64,000 bases of DNA from Stemphylium vesicarium. Lineage: Eukaryota > Ascomycota > Dothideomycetes > Pleosporales > Pleosporaceae. This document shows, one piece after another, positions 45,587 through 56,382 of the stretch (positions are counted from its first letter, which is position 1; the number at the start of each line of letters is the position of its first letter). The position numbers were made by a program, and so were the translations under genes. The notes below the pieces were generated by a model. It saw nothing but the letters and a program-made list of their open reading frames with translations. It was not told the origin of the DNA and made no database searches. The stretch lies in contig QXCR01000029.1 in NCBI GenBank assembly GCA_004380135.1, forward strand, positions 124,001-188,000, written 5' to 3'.

Positions 45587-48500
45587 ATGAAGAGGAAGCG
45601 CAGCACCCACGCCAATGTGGGGACGCGCAAGAGGGCAAGAAGCGCCGTGGACCAATCCACCAATGCCACACCTCAGCAGCATCACCATCATGAACATCAT
45701 CATCACCACCCAGTCCTGCAGCGTCTCTATCCCCAAGTCTCTACCCTACGCCACTATCTGCTGTCACGATTACCAAGCTCGTCCAAGAACAGGCATCGGA
45801 GGATATCCCAGCTCGGACGTGCAGCCCCAGCTCCAGGCATAGGCCCTGCGCAACATGTCGATTCCGCCGTCGCGCGGTTGCTCGATACCGTCTTGGTCGG
45901 CAGTACAGCACATGTAGCAGTCGAGCAACAAGCCGACAAGGACGAAGAGCGTAATCGAGACATTCTCGCGTTTACTCGACAGCGTTCACAAGGTACTCCG
46001 GGCGGCACGTCCAAAGCTGGGCACTATCTGCAGACGGAGGTATGTAGTGTCACGAGTTGCACGTTTTTTTATCAGAGAGCCCCACCATCCAAATCCAAGA
46101 CTAAATATATGTAGATTGTTGATTTCGTGATATGGCGTCTGTTCAAGCGCTCCCAGGCGTATAAACCGACGCATCTTCTCTGCCATGGCTTCCAGAGAGC
46201 TGGAAATGCTCGTCGTGAACTAGACGACAACCACAGCCCGAGATGCTCTATCCCTGGGCTGCAGGAAGTCCATATCAACAGCTACGTGCGGACTCTGAAA
46301 GAGCCAGTATGGTGTCGACTGCATTCACTGTTGGGTCAAGGCGGTGATCGTATCATGATGAACCTGCTTCTAGACTGCTCCATCTTTCTCCCCGTTGAAG
46401 GCAATGCAGGAAACTTTTACCAGCTATCAGGCGTGCCCGTGTTCGAAGTACAGCCCGAATCCGTCTTGAACAACGCGGGAAAATTCAAGGCAGATGCGGA
46501 AGCAACGACCAAGTCCCACCTGAAAAGTGAAAACAGATCACCCGGGGCAATTACATTCGTCCGGAGTCGCATGCTCTATGCAAAGGCGGCTCTCAACGCA
46601 AAAGGGGGTATCAGGTTTGGCATGCGTCATATACGTGCGTTCTCTATTGCAAAACACTGAGCTGCACTTCCTAACGTGACTTGTAGATGTACTGAACCGT
46701 TTTCCTGATCGAACCGACAAGCAGCAGACGATTCACATCATGCGATATATCTTTCCTCGTCAGTTCGGCTTGCACAATGTCTTCACATCCAAGGTAGATC
46801 CTCGTGAAAGCGCCATGCCTTTCAAAGACTACACATTGCGTGAGAAGGACATTCACAACAGCATGTGTCGTGAACTGGGCAAGAAGGCGACGGACGCGCA
46901 GGAGATAGTCAGGTGGAAATCGCGAGTGCCAAAGAGACTCCGTGGTAAGGTTATTGAAGCCATTGAAAAACTTCGAAGTCTCAATCAGCGCTGTTCGTAT
47001 ATGAAGATGCTTCGTCACTATTGCCCGGTTGAGGTACTAGCAAATTCGTTCGTTGGAGATCAAATTTGCTGACTTGAGCAGGGCGTACCGTTGTCCCCCA
47101 AGCCAGAGTGGAGGAAAAGCGCACTCCAACCAAACCCAGATTTGCCAACAACCGCAGAACCATCCAAGAGCTATCGTGACGGCGTTGCAGCATCCAAAAC
47201 CCGATCTATCCAGCAAGTCTCGTTCGTGGACATGGCATGTCCCACTGCTCATGTATCGGCATTCTGCCGTGCCATTATATCCAAGGTCATACCTGAAGCG
47301 TTCTGGGGTGGCGATCATAACAAGCACATTGTCATGTATTGGGTAGACCAATTCGTAAATGTGCGAAGGTTCGAGTCGTTTACCTTGCATCAGGTCACGC
47401 AAAAGATACAGGTATGCCGTTTCTGCTTGAGCCTCTACATGCTAAAGATCTCCAGATCACCACCATCCCTTGGCTTTGCCCACCTGGCCAAGAAAATAAT
47501 TGCAAACTTTCGAAGTCCGACATGGAAAAGCGTACAGAGCTGTTTATAGAGTTCGTTTATTGGCTCTTTGACTCTTTCCTCATCCCTCTAATCCGCACCA
47601 ACTTCCACGTCACGGAATCGAATGCCCACCGAAACCGATTGTTCTATTTTCGCCATGATGTCTGGCGGATGTTGGCGGAGCCTGCATTGACAACACTCCG
47701 CATGAACATGTTTGAAGAACTGCCGATGGACAGTACGATGCGATTGCTATCCGCACGCCAGCTAGGTTTCAGCAACCTTCGTCTACTTCCGAAGAAGCAG
47801 GGTTTTCGAACCATCACGAACCTCAAGCGGAGGCAGCAGATAATGCGCTACGGAACCATGTCGCTCGGACGAAGCATCAACGCAGTGATGACACCGGCTT
47901 TCAATGCCATAACCTACGAGAAGGTCAGTATACTGCCTCTCTTGACTAAAATTGGAGCTTAACATGGCACAGTCTTTACGACCTGACAAGTTTGGCTGTT
48001 CGTTGTTCTCTGTCGGAGACATGTACCCCAAGCTGGTGGCCTTCAAGGAATCACTGCGACAGAAGGGCATCAGCGACAGACGGCTTTATTTCGCCAAAGT
48101 CGATGTGCAAGCTTGTTTCGATACGATACCCCAGGCACGCTTGTTACGCATGATCGACAGTCTCATGACGGGACACGCATATCATACAGGCAAGCACGTG
48201 GAGATTTCTCCTCTAGGTCCTCTACAGCGCCTGAATGGGAGCCACGTCAATTCATTGCCTCGCAAAAAGTACGTGGCACATAGTCACGCAGCAACCGACA
48301 CGACACCTTTCCATCAGCTGGTGCAGGACAGACTTGCCGGGACGAAAGCAAACACAATCTTCGCAAATACCAACATGCAACGGTGTGAGTCCAAAGACGA
48401 TTTGATGCAGCTCTTGCGGGAGCATATTGAAAGAAATGTAGTTCGAATTGGGAAGCGATTTTACCGTCAAAAGGCAGGAATACCCCAGGGATCCGTCTTG

Positions 48501-49869
48501 TCAAGCATCCTCTGCAACTTCTTCTACGCTGAGCTGGAACGAGATGTGCTGGATTTTGCGCTTGGCGATGATTGTCTCCTACTTCGTCTGCTGGACGATT
48601 TCCTTTTGATCAGTACCACAGAAGAGCCAGCCAAGCGCTTCATACGTGTTATGCACCAAGGTCATCCAGAATATGGTGTAGTGGTGAAGGCTGCAAAGTC
48701 GCTGGCAAACTTCGACGTGACCATTGGCAATGGTGAGCGAATCGCTACAAGCAGTCCAGACGGCAAGTTCCCGTATTGTGGCATCTGCATCGACACGGCG
48801 ACGCTCGAGGTCAGCAAGAAAACAGAGCGTCCTGAGAAAGCCGGTAAGTTATATTGGATTGAGGTGGGTACTGAAGCCGAATCAAGCTAACTGCAGCAGT
48901 TGTTGAGGATTCTTTGACGGTAGATCTAGCTAAAATGCCCGGCCAGACTTTTCATCGGAAAGCTCTAAAGTGAGTCCCATTGCGGCCGGCCCCATGCCAA
49001 GTTCTGCACGGCAGCCAATCGTAATGTAAATTGGCGACCTTACACTGACACATGATAGCGCGTTCAAGATCCAGCTCAAAGCCATGCTAATCGATCCATC
49101 GCTGAACAGCGTGGCAACCGTGCTAGCGAATTTGCATCAAAGCTTCTATGAAGCGGCGGTGAGGTGTATGGAATATGCACGCGTGCTCTCCAAAGTGCGG
49201 ACAACGTGTTCGAGTTTGCTTATCAGTATGTCTATATTTTCCATTTGCAGTGCTGAAGGATTCGATGCGATTGCAGAGCATGTGCGGGGTCACCCAGTTA
49301 GAAGGTCGCGCGCGGCGATGAATGATGGCCAGATACAGCGAGTGTGTGTGTGCTGCTGCTGCACGGGCGATCATTACCACGACGGCTGCGCGGGCGGCGC
49401 AGCGCTAACAAACAGGTTCGCTGACGCCATTTGCAGAGACGGTAGACAACATTATCACGCTAGCATATCTGATGCTACAGCGCCGTTCGCGTTCGCGCGG
49501 CAGCAGAGAGGCAACTATTGTGCAGAGCGTCATCTCGCGCCGGCAACTTCATTGGTAAGTGTGTGGCGTGCCTTGACCTCGGGATGTCGCATAGTGGGCG
49601 GGTGCACGCTCCATGATTTGTCCAGATCGACTCCACGGTTCGGAAGATGACATGGCGGGGGGGCTCGTATTACCTGTTTCCAACAAAAGCTAATTGGAAG
49701 GGATAGGCTGGCTTGTAAAGCTTTTCAGGCGGTGTTTCAGCGAAAGCAGACTCAGCATCGTGCCCTGTTGGGCTGGCTCAAAGCTTCATTGTCGGCTGCG
49801 TGCATTTCAGGCACGGCGGAACGGGGCATGATGGCAGACGCCGTGCGTGGCTCGGCGCGGAAAGCTTGA
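45587..49869 (+). CDS. TERT: Telomerase reverse transcriptase, ten exons
   Basis: Exons 45587-46039, 46115-46634, 46687-47033, 47082-47411, 47456-47923, 47973-48843, 48897-48969, 49059-49225, 49416-49554 and 49707-49869 encode 1176 residues. The catalytic protein subunit of telomerase is identified by motif T (FHVTESNAHRNRLFYF, from about 600), motif 1 (LRLLPKKQGFRTI) and motif A (YFAKVDVQACFDTIP, Asp750). An IFD-type insertion precedes motif B' (QKAGIPQGSVLSSILCNFF), then come motif C (LLRLLDDFLLIST, Asp914-Asp915) and motif E (FPYCGICIDTATLEV). The RNA-binding half includes HVLNRFP and MKMLRHYCPVEGVPLSP. The C-terminal extension is split by two long introns (190 and 152 nt) and ends with KAFQAVFQRKQTQHRALLGWL. 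The N-terminus carries a His-rich run (residues about 32-42). Nuclear, acting at chromosome ends. Confidence 0.93.
45680..45711 (+). repeat. CAT/CAC-rich tract coding poly-His in TERT
   Basis: Codons CAG-CAG-CAT-CAC-CAT-CAT-GAA-CAT-CAT-CAT-CAC-CAC give a QQ-HHHH-E-HHHHH run near the TERT N-terminus. Confidence 0.85.
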
Positions 49870-50919
49870 ACGCTTTGCGCAAAGTCATGTATAAAATGAT
49901 CACAACAAATGACCCACACGGGCCCAACAGCAGCGAAAACACAGCCTACTTGTGCTGGTGGTGGTGGTGGTGTCGGCGGACGGGAGGGTAGCACTGGAGG
50001 AAGAAGCAAGCTAAGGATCTGTACCGGGGGCCCACGCAGCGCCCACGTTTAGCGGCGGCATGTGGGCGCGAGGGCGAGGCTTGAGGCTTGGCTGCAGGAG
50101 GCTCGGGAGTGACGGATCGATAGCAGAGCTCAATGATGTCTTTATTCGATTCTTCTTGCATTGCGTTGTCTGGTAGCAATGAGCGAAGAGGCGTAGTGCT
50201 TAGGCGGGCCAGCAGGTCGTTGGTCGATAAGCATGGACGATTGGCCTATCCGGCTTGGGATCGTGATGTCAAGCGCACCTGCGACGGCTGGCACACCAGC
50301 CCCCATATGACACTGGTGCCAGGGTGGAATCTGCATATACCTCCAACGCGGAGAAGTTTGTAAAACGCGGTGCTAGTTGCATTGAACCAGGCTCGGTTGA
50401 AGAAGCATACATGGCTGAGTGCCGCCGTGCTTGTCTTGTCTCATCGTCGTCCTGTTTTCAAGACGCCCATGGAATCTCACTTTCCCATGTCCAACTTCCA
50501 GCTCGCGTAGACGTAGACGTCGGCTCGCATTGCAATTTAAACACCGCCAGGCCAGTTCAGCCGCCGACGGGCCCAGAGCACAACGAGGCCCACGGTTGCG
50601 CACCCCTGTTCCCCATCTGCCATCAGGGGGGCTAGCGTCACTTCAGCAAATTGCGCCGCCGATGCTCAAGATGCCTGCCGTGCAACATCACCAGCGACTG
50701 CCTCCTGTCGACGAAGCCGGCGATAGCGAGTATCACGACGACCACGTTCATTACATCTCGCAGGAAAAGTCGCTGTATATTCTATCCGAACATAGTTATG
50801 TGCGCTCATTAATAAAACCCCCTTGCGCCCGCGATACCTGCGCGAACCACCAACTACCTCCTCACCGCATTGGCACACCTCGACGACTTTCCACCCACCG
50901 AAAACCACCCCGACCGCTC
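49870..50919. other. Intergenic region / leader of TBC gene
   Basis: About 1 kb between tandem genes. The frame of the TBC gene stays open upstream to about 50419, but this part is Pro/His-rich, without conservation-like features, and is treated as leader; a start at 50663 (MLKMPAVQHH) is possible. Confidence 0.45.
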
Positions 50920-52629
50920 ATGGCCATGCTCAGCTATGCGCAGGAGGCGCAGTCTCCCTTTGGCGCCCCGCCCGGCAGCCCGCCAGACCTCACAAACTCA
51001 AAATCGTCCAAGTCGTCAAGCATCCACTCGTCAACCCTCCTAGACTTTATGGGCACCACCGAGAACCTCTCGCACTTTGAAGACATCAACCTCGATGAAG
51101 CATCAGGCGGGCCCTCGTCCTTTCCCATGCCCGTCAGCCCGTCCAACCGCGTCCTCTTCGAAGCTCCGCGCGCCTCCGTCTCCACCAGGAGCCTGCCACA
51201 TTCAGCCCAGCACTCGTTCCGCGACCTCACTGGCACGGCCAAGCCAAAGTATCCCAGTCTCAAGGGCCAGGTCAACCACGCTGTACAACGGCAGCAGGCT
51301 CAGCTCGCGGCACCCGGAAAGCAAGCCAGGAGGGGCTTTACTTCGCCCTCCGTCCCGTCTCTCGGCAGCCTGAGTCTCGCAGCACCACAGCGTTCCTCAC
51401 GATCCCCATCCCCATCCAACACCCACAAGTCCTCCTCAGGGCCACGCACCCTTTCCCGGAGAAGCTCGCGAAATGACGTTTTGCCCTCGCCGGGGCTGGC
51501 ATCCAGACGACAGTCGTGGCAGGACACAAAGCGAAAGACGGTCAAGGAGCGAGAGGCAGAGTGCGATGACGAAGACGATGAGCTTCCAGAAGATGCCGTC
51601 ATTTGGAACATTCCCATATCGCCACGCCCTACACAGGAGCGATCACCGGCATCCTGGATGGGCGAGAACTCTCCCCAGACATCACCACAACCTGGCACAA
51701 TCGAGTCGTCGTCATCCAAGACTTCTCCAGCTCCTCCCATGTCACGCCATTCCCAGAGGACCCCCTCGCCGAATGTCTCTAGTAGAGGCGTATCTCCGCA
51801 ACCACTAGCACAGCAAAACACATGGGCAGATACATATACTGCGCTAGATCCAGACGCCCGGATCCTCACCGAGAAGCTCGAAGAATTTCAGTCTGAATTC
51901 GAGCGAAAACAAGAAATCACACGGCAGCAGCCTGGACTTGCAAGATCAGCCACTGTGAGCCAGCCAGAGCCGAAATCCAAAAAGCCAGCACTCCCGCCGG
52001 TGCGCAAGAGCGATCCTTTGATCGACCCTTTCCAGCCGTCAATTGAGAAGCAAAAGTACCTTTCTCGGACACGACCTTCTTGGCTCCCACCCAAGAATCC
52101 CAAGGAAGAGAAGAAGCATCTCAAGGAGTACCAGCGCATGTTGGCTCGAATTGAAGAAGCTGGTGAGTGCCATCATTTCAAAGTCATCCCAAGAACCACT
52201 CAGCTAACAAATCCCAGAACGCCTCGAAGCCCAGCGTGCCCAAGAAGAAGCCCTAGCGCGCGAGAAAGCCAGCCGCATCAAAGCAGAATACTGGTCCACG
52301 CTTCTGATCCCCAACTGGGCAACCGAAATGACAAACTCGGAACTCCGAGCCTCCCATCGAAAGATGTGGTGGAACGGCATTCCCCCGCGGTTGCGCGGCC
52401 AGGTGTGGGCAAAAGCCATTGGCAACGACCTCGAAGTGACGGAAGCCACATACAATATTGCGCTGGAAAAGGCACGCAAAGAAGTGAAAGCACACGGTCA
52501 CGAAGCGCTCGGAGGCCGCTACCTTTACATTCTCGAAAGCACAAACGCCGTTTTTCCTGAGCTGAAAATGTTCGCTCCCGCTGTGGCGCAGCATACACCA
52601 ACAACAGCAGCAGCAGCAGCATCACCACC

Positions 52630-52692
<63 letters not shown>

Positions 52693-53281
52693 AACCACGA
52701 CTACGGCGCCTGTGGCCGCCCAAGACGAACAGCCCCTCCATAAAGACCTCGTAGACGTCTGTCTCGCATACTCCATGTACCGCCCCGACATCCCCCACTC
52801 CAGCTTCGACATCCACCACATCGCCGCCCTCCTCCTCCTCAACCTCCCCGCCCCCCAAGCCTTCATCACCCTCTCCAACCTGCTCAACCGGCCCCTCCTC
52901 CTATCCTTCCTCGTCCACGACCAATCCGCAATCCACGCCGCATACTCGACGACCCTCCACGTGCTCGCCAAGAAAGCGCCGTCCCTCGCCCAACGGCTCG
53001 AGACGCTGCGTGTCGAGCCGCGCGACTACCTTTTCCACGCGCTTGGAAGCTTGTTCTGTGGGCGCTTGGGCGTGGAGCATGCGGCGCGCATCATGGATGT
53101 CGTTTCCATCGAGGGGGATAAGAATATTCCCAGAGCGGCGGTTGCGATATTAGGGATTCTTGAGGGCGCGTGTATGCAGGAGGATGCGGAGGGTGTGGCG
53201 AGGGTGCTGAGGGAGAAGAAGATTGAGGGCGATGTTGATGAGTTTATGGCCAAGGTTTTTGAGGCGGGGAAGAGCTCTTAG
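50920..53281 (+). CDS. TBC-domain protein (RabGAP-like), catalytic fingers not conserved, with poly-Thr insert
   Basis: Exons 50920-52162 and 52218-53281 (55-nt intron) encode 768 residues. The first 400 are disordered, Ser/Pro-rich with many RS/SP sites. A charged helix (ERLEAQRAQEEALAREK) leads into the TBC domain: HRKMWWNGIPPRLRGQVWAKAIGN, VFPELKMFAP, LHKDLVDVCLAYSMYRPDIP and HIAALLLLNLPAPQAF. Active TBC proteins have an Arg finger in IxxDxxR and a Gln finger in YxQG; here these read ILESTNA and HSSFDIH, so GAP activity by the usual dual-finger mechanism is doubtful. Residues 536-586 are a low-complexity insert (Ala, Pro, about 20 Thr) inside the domain. A membrane-traffic scaffold or Rab-binding role is inferred. 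The start is the first Met (MAMLSYAQEAQ) with protein-like sequence. Confidence 0.82.
52596..52692 (+). repeat. CAG/CCA/ACA triplet-repeat block inside TBC gene
   Basis: Consecutive CAG, CAC/CCA and long ACA/AAC runs, read as poly-Ala, poly-Pro and poly-Thr. An expandable coding microsatellite. Confidence 0.92.
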
Positions 53282-54373
53282 AGCGATGCTTGGGAGAGCG
53301 AAGAGGGGGGTTGAGGGGTAGAAGATTTTGGTGGTGATGGTTGGTTGGTAGAGTTGGCTGACTTGGTAGAACTTGGTAGAAAAGGGCGGCATCTACTACT
53401 ACCACTACACACACGTTCTCACACGTCTCTCTCTCTTTTGTTTTCCAAGGGTGGATGCTGAGGGCAAAAAAGACACCCTTTTAGATGCATGGTCAGCGAT
53501 TGAGCGGCGCTTTTCTTCGCATTTGATGGTATTCTTTATTAATGCTATTGGTTAATACTGAATCCGTGTTCCGCTTGAGATTGTTTTGGTGCTGCTGCGT
53601 GTGTTGCTGTTGGGGTTGGTGGGCGGGTATGGGATATTATGTATCCATGTGTATGTAGAAGAGGTAGGTAAGAAGAAAAGAAGAAAAGAGGAGAGACGGT
53701 GTGGTGATTGTGTAACTCATTGGATAGGGGGGAAGGAGGGGGATAGGGTGAAAGAAGGAGAAATAGCAAGGACGAGGTTTGGTTGTACACAAGAACGAAA
53801 TGAAACACAGTTTTATAATGCCGAGGTGTGCAATGTGCGTCCAGCCTGTTTCAAGAAACAGCATGATTATGTTGGAAGTGAGCGAGTACAGTAGGCTTGG
53901 ATAGGGACGCAAAAGGAGTTATACGGGGTGGAAGAGCGAAGAGATGCTAGCTATTGTGTTTTACGAGTCGCTTTGACATGAGTAGATTTCACGTTCAACG
54001 GGAGGAGGTTTTTTAGGGGTGTTCCTTTTTATTACAAGCTATGTATGTATGGACTGTTGGGCTGTATGAGAGGCCTCTTAGTCTAATGGTTGTCGTTGCT
54101 GGGGTGGTTGTGGTATCGTATGAGTTGAGTACTTTCTTGTAGCAGGTATGGCTAGATGGGGTAGAAAGCGAGAAAGTGAGTGTAATTCCTTCGCAGGGTT
54201 GTGAACGCTATTCTGAAAGAAAAAGAGAAGAGAAGAAAAGGGTGCTGAGGGTTGTTGTGAGTTGCTACAACCTGGTGAGGGGAGCATGGATAATCTGATC
54301 TGTCTGGGTATAAAACAGGGGCCTCCACAAGGCGTGCTCGAGTGCCCTTGTAGGGAGAGGAAATCCTCGCTGA
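53282..54373. other. Convergent 3' intergenic region
   Basis: About 1.1 kb, rich in G/T and A/G low-complexity sequence on the + strand. Long open frames here have biased composition and no domain. No gene supported. Confidence 0.5.
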
Positions 54374-55255
54374 TCAGATCCCAGCCTTGCGATACTTGAA
54401 GTCGAGCAAGCTAGGTTCTCTCGACTTTCCAGAAAGCTCTTCCTTCACCATCATCTGCCCTCCGCGACCGACGAGCAGCTCGCCCATACGCAAGACTTCA
54501 GCTTCCATGGCGATACGAAGGCGTTCGACAAAGATATCAGGGTGATCCATGTCCAAGTCGTCCCTGAATTCAAGGGAAACATTCATTTCGTCCAAGAACA
54601 TGGTATGGATTTTACCCCCGTGAAGCCTCGAGAGATCAATGACAAAGCCCCTGTTGAGTAAGTTGCCCTCGCCTTCATGTTCGATCTTGAAATTGAGCAC
54701 CTTGACGTTGTCGCCGACTAGAGGTAGTAGGTGATTGTGCCGATCGAGATCTGGTAGCAGATCCTCTTCGTCAATTTCCAGCGCGTCGATCCGATTGCCT
54801 AGGAAGTCAACCCAGGACGGGACTTTGTGCCACAGTTTTGCTTTTACGGTGAAGTTCGTTGCCTTGCTCACTCTGACCAGTGGATTAGATTTCCCGGGCA
54901 TTGAATGGGGCTCGCCAGGGTCGTTGAAGTCTCCACCCCACTTTGCTTTCCGGAAAAGTTGTGCAAGGCCCTCGTTTAGCAGTCCTGGGCTGGTGAGAAG
55001 CCAGCGCGGTAGTCCGATTTGTGGAGTTTACGATCTGCTATACAAGCTTGCAACGCCAACACGAAATAAATACTCGTCCTCCTCATCGTTGGCATCTCCG
55101 TATTGTAGCTGTAACCACTGTGAGTTTTGGACTGAAAGGGACATGTGCTTATGCGACTCCCACAAGTCATGGTATACCATGCCCCTCAACTCATCTGGTA
55201 GATCCATGAAACGGAAAGGTTGGGGCGAGCGTCCCGGGTCATGTTCAGGAGACAT
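54374..55255 (-). pseudogene. F-box-like protein gene with one in-frame stop
   Basis: A single reading frame runs from MSPEHDPGRS at 55255 to the TGA-proximal end LDFKYRKAGI at 54374 (294 codons) and is interrupted only by TAA at 55028-55030. The N-terminus has the fungal F-box-like signature FMDLPDELRGMVYHDL. After the stop the same frame continues TPQIGLPRWLLTSPGLLNEG, a common continuation in these families, and a domain rich in Leu and acidic residues (VLNFKIEHEGEGNLL, DLSRLHGGKIHTM). A 54-nt GT-AG interval spanning the stop could be an in-frame intron but would remove the conserved-looking LPRWLLTS. Hence pseudogene, readthrough or unusual intron. Function unknown; F-box proteins are usually SCF ubiquitin-ligase adaptors. 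Confidence 0.55.
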
Positions 55256-56382
55256 CTCAGAAGGTAAGTAGCTTTGGCCGGAGTCGCGGTTTCAGCTGTA
55301 GGCGACGAGTCTTGAGGCTGTGGACTTGTATTGGGTGTGTTCCTGTAGCGCTTGGACGGCGGATTCCTTCTCGGGTATGTGGTTTGTCGCGGGTAATCTG
55401 GAAAATAAGTCGTACACCAGGCTCTGTTTGGTTGATGGTGGTGTTGAACTGTGAATTTCGGTGGTGAGCAGTGGAAGAAGGAAGCGCAGGACCTAAGTAC
55501 AACGAGGGTAAGGGAGCAGCGAGAGGGAAAGGCCCCAAGCACCAATGCTGACTCGATCTAAGAGTGAAACCGTACGGCGCAGAGCCGTGAATATGGTAAA
55601 TGTAGGCTGTGAAGGGAGTGAGAGAAGGCTCGCCAGACCGGAATGAGGGTCGATAGACGAACGTGTAAGCCTAGCGTCGGGGAAACCTGCAGCTCACAAA
55701 CCGTCGTGACAATATTAAGGTATTCGAGGGCCTCATACAGTACTTGGACACATACTGTAGTTCCGCTGCCAATCACGTGGGTGCGCACGGACGTGATCAG
55801 AAAAAGAGTCGACGATAATCAAAGTCATGCAGTCTTGTTGACAGAGACGATGCGAACATCCTCTCTTGCCATGCAACACACAAGACGGAGTCAACACTCA
55901 TCAATCACAGGATAATTCACATGTAATGTACGACCGATCATTGCGCTCTCTCCCACTGCAAAGGCAGGGAGAAACCGCACCCAAGATCAGCCACTGTATT
56001 CCTCTCCACTTCACAGACGGTTTTCGTTCTCATGGAGACCTCACATCGTCCGTAGACGACGGGTCTCTCCAATGAAAATGCTTTTCGTGAGTGTGCAAAT
56101 TTTTTGCGTTGTTCAATGAAGAAGAAAAGTTGGACGGCCTCGACAGAAGTTTTGTTTCAAGGCCGTCGGCCAAAGGTTTCGCCGGCGCTTGGCACTTGGC
56201 GCTGCCCCGCCACCACTCGAGGCTGTACTGGGTTTGAGTCACTTTGTGTGGGATTTGAAGTCGAAAGTCCGCTGCCGCCAGTCTCCACTGCCACCATCCC
56301 CCACGACGTCTTGACGCCTTTACACCTGGACATCTAGACCGCTCCATCGCCGAATAAAAAAGAAAGAAGAAAGTCGGCCAAC
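55256..56382. other. Divergent intergenic region
   Basis: About 1.1 kb upstream of both the F-box-like gene and eIF2-gamma. Only domainless open frames. Confidence 0.5.

Noticed and set aside
47360..47390. GGTTCGAGTC-like B-box sequence
   Set aside because: Lies within TERT exon 4 coding sequence and has no tRNA structure.
49226..49250. 25-nt GTATGT...TTGCAG interval in TERT as a tiny intron
   Set aside because: Too short for a spliceosomal intron here, and the resulting frame ends in a stop after 22 codons without thumb-domain similarity.
49084..49650. 188-codon plus-strand open frame over the TERT 3' part
   Set aside because: It is exon 8 read through intron 8; homology to the TERT thumb domain resumes only in another frame after the 49415 acceptor.
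52278..52691. Minus-strand poly-Leu/Val open frame
   Set aside because: Antisense shadow of the triplet repeat in the TBC gene.
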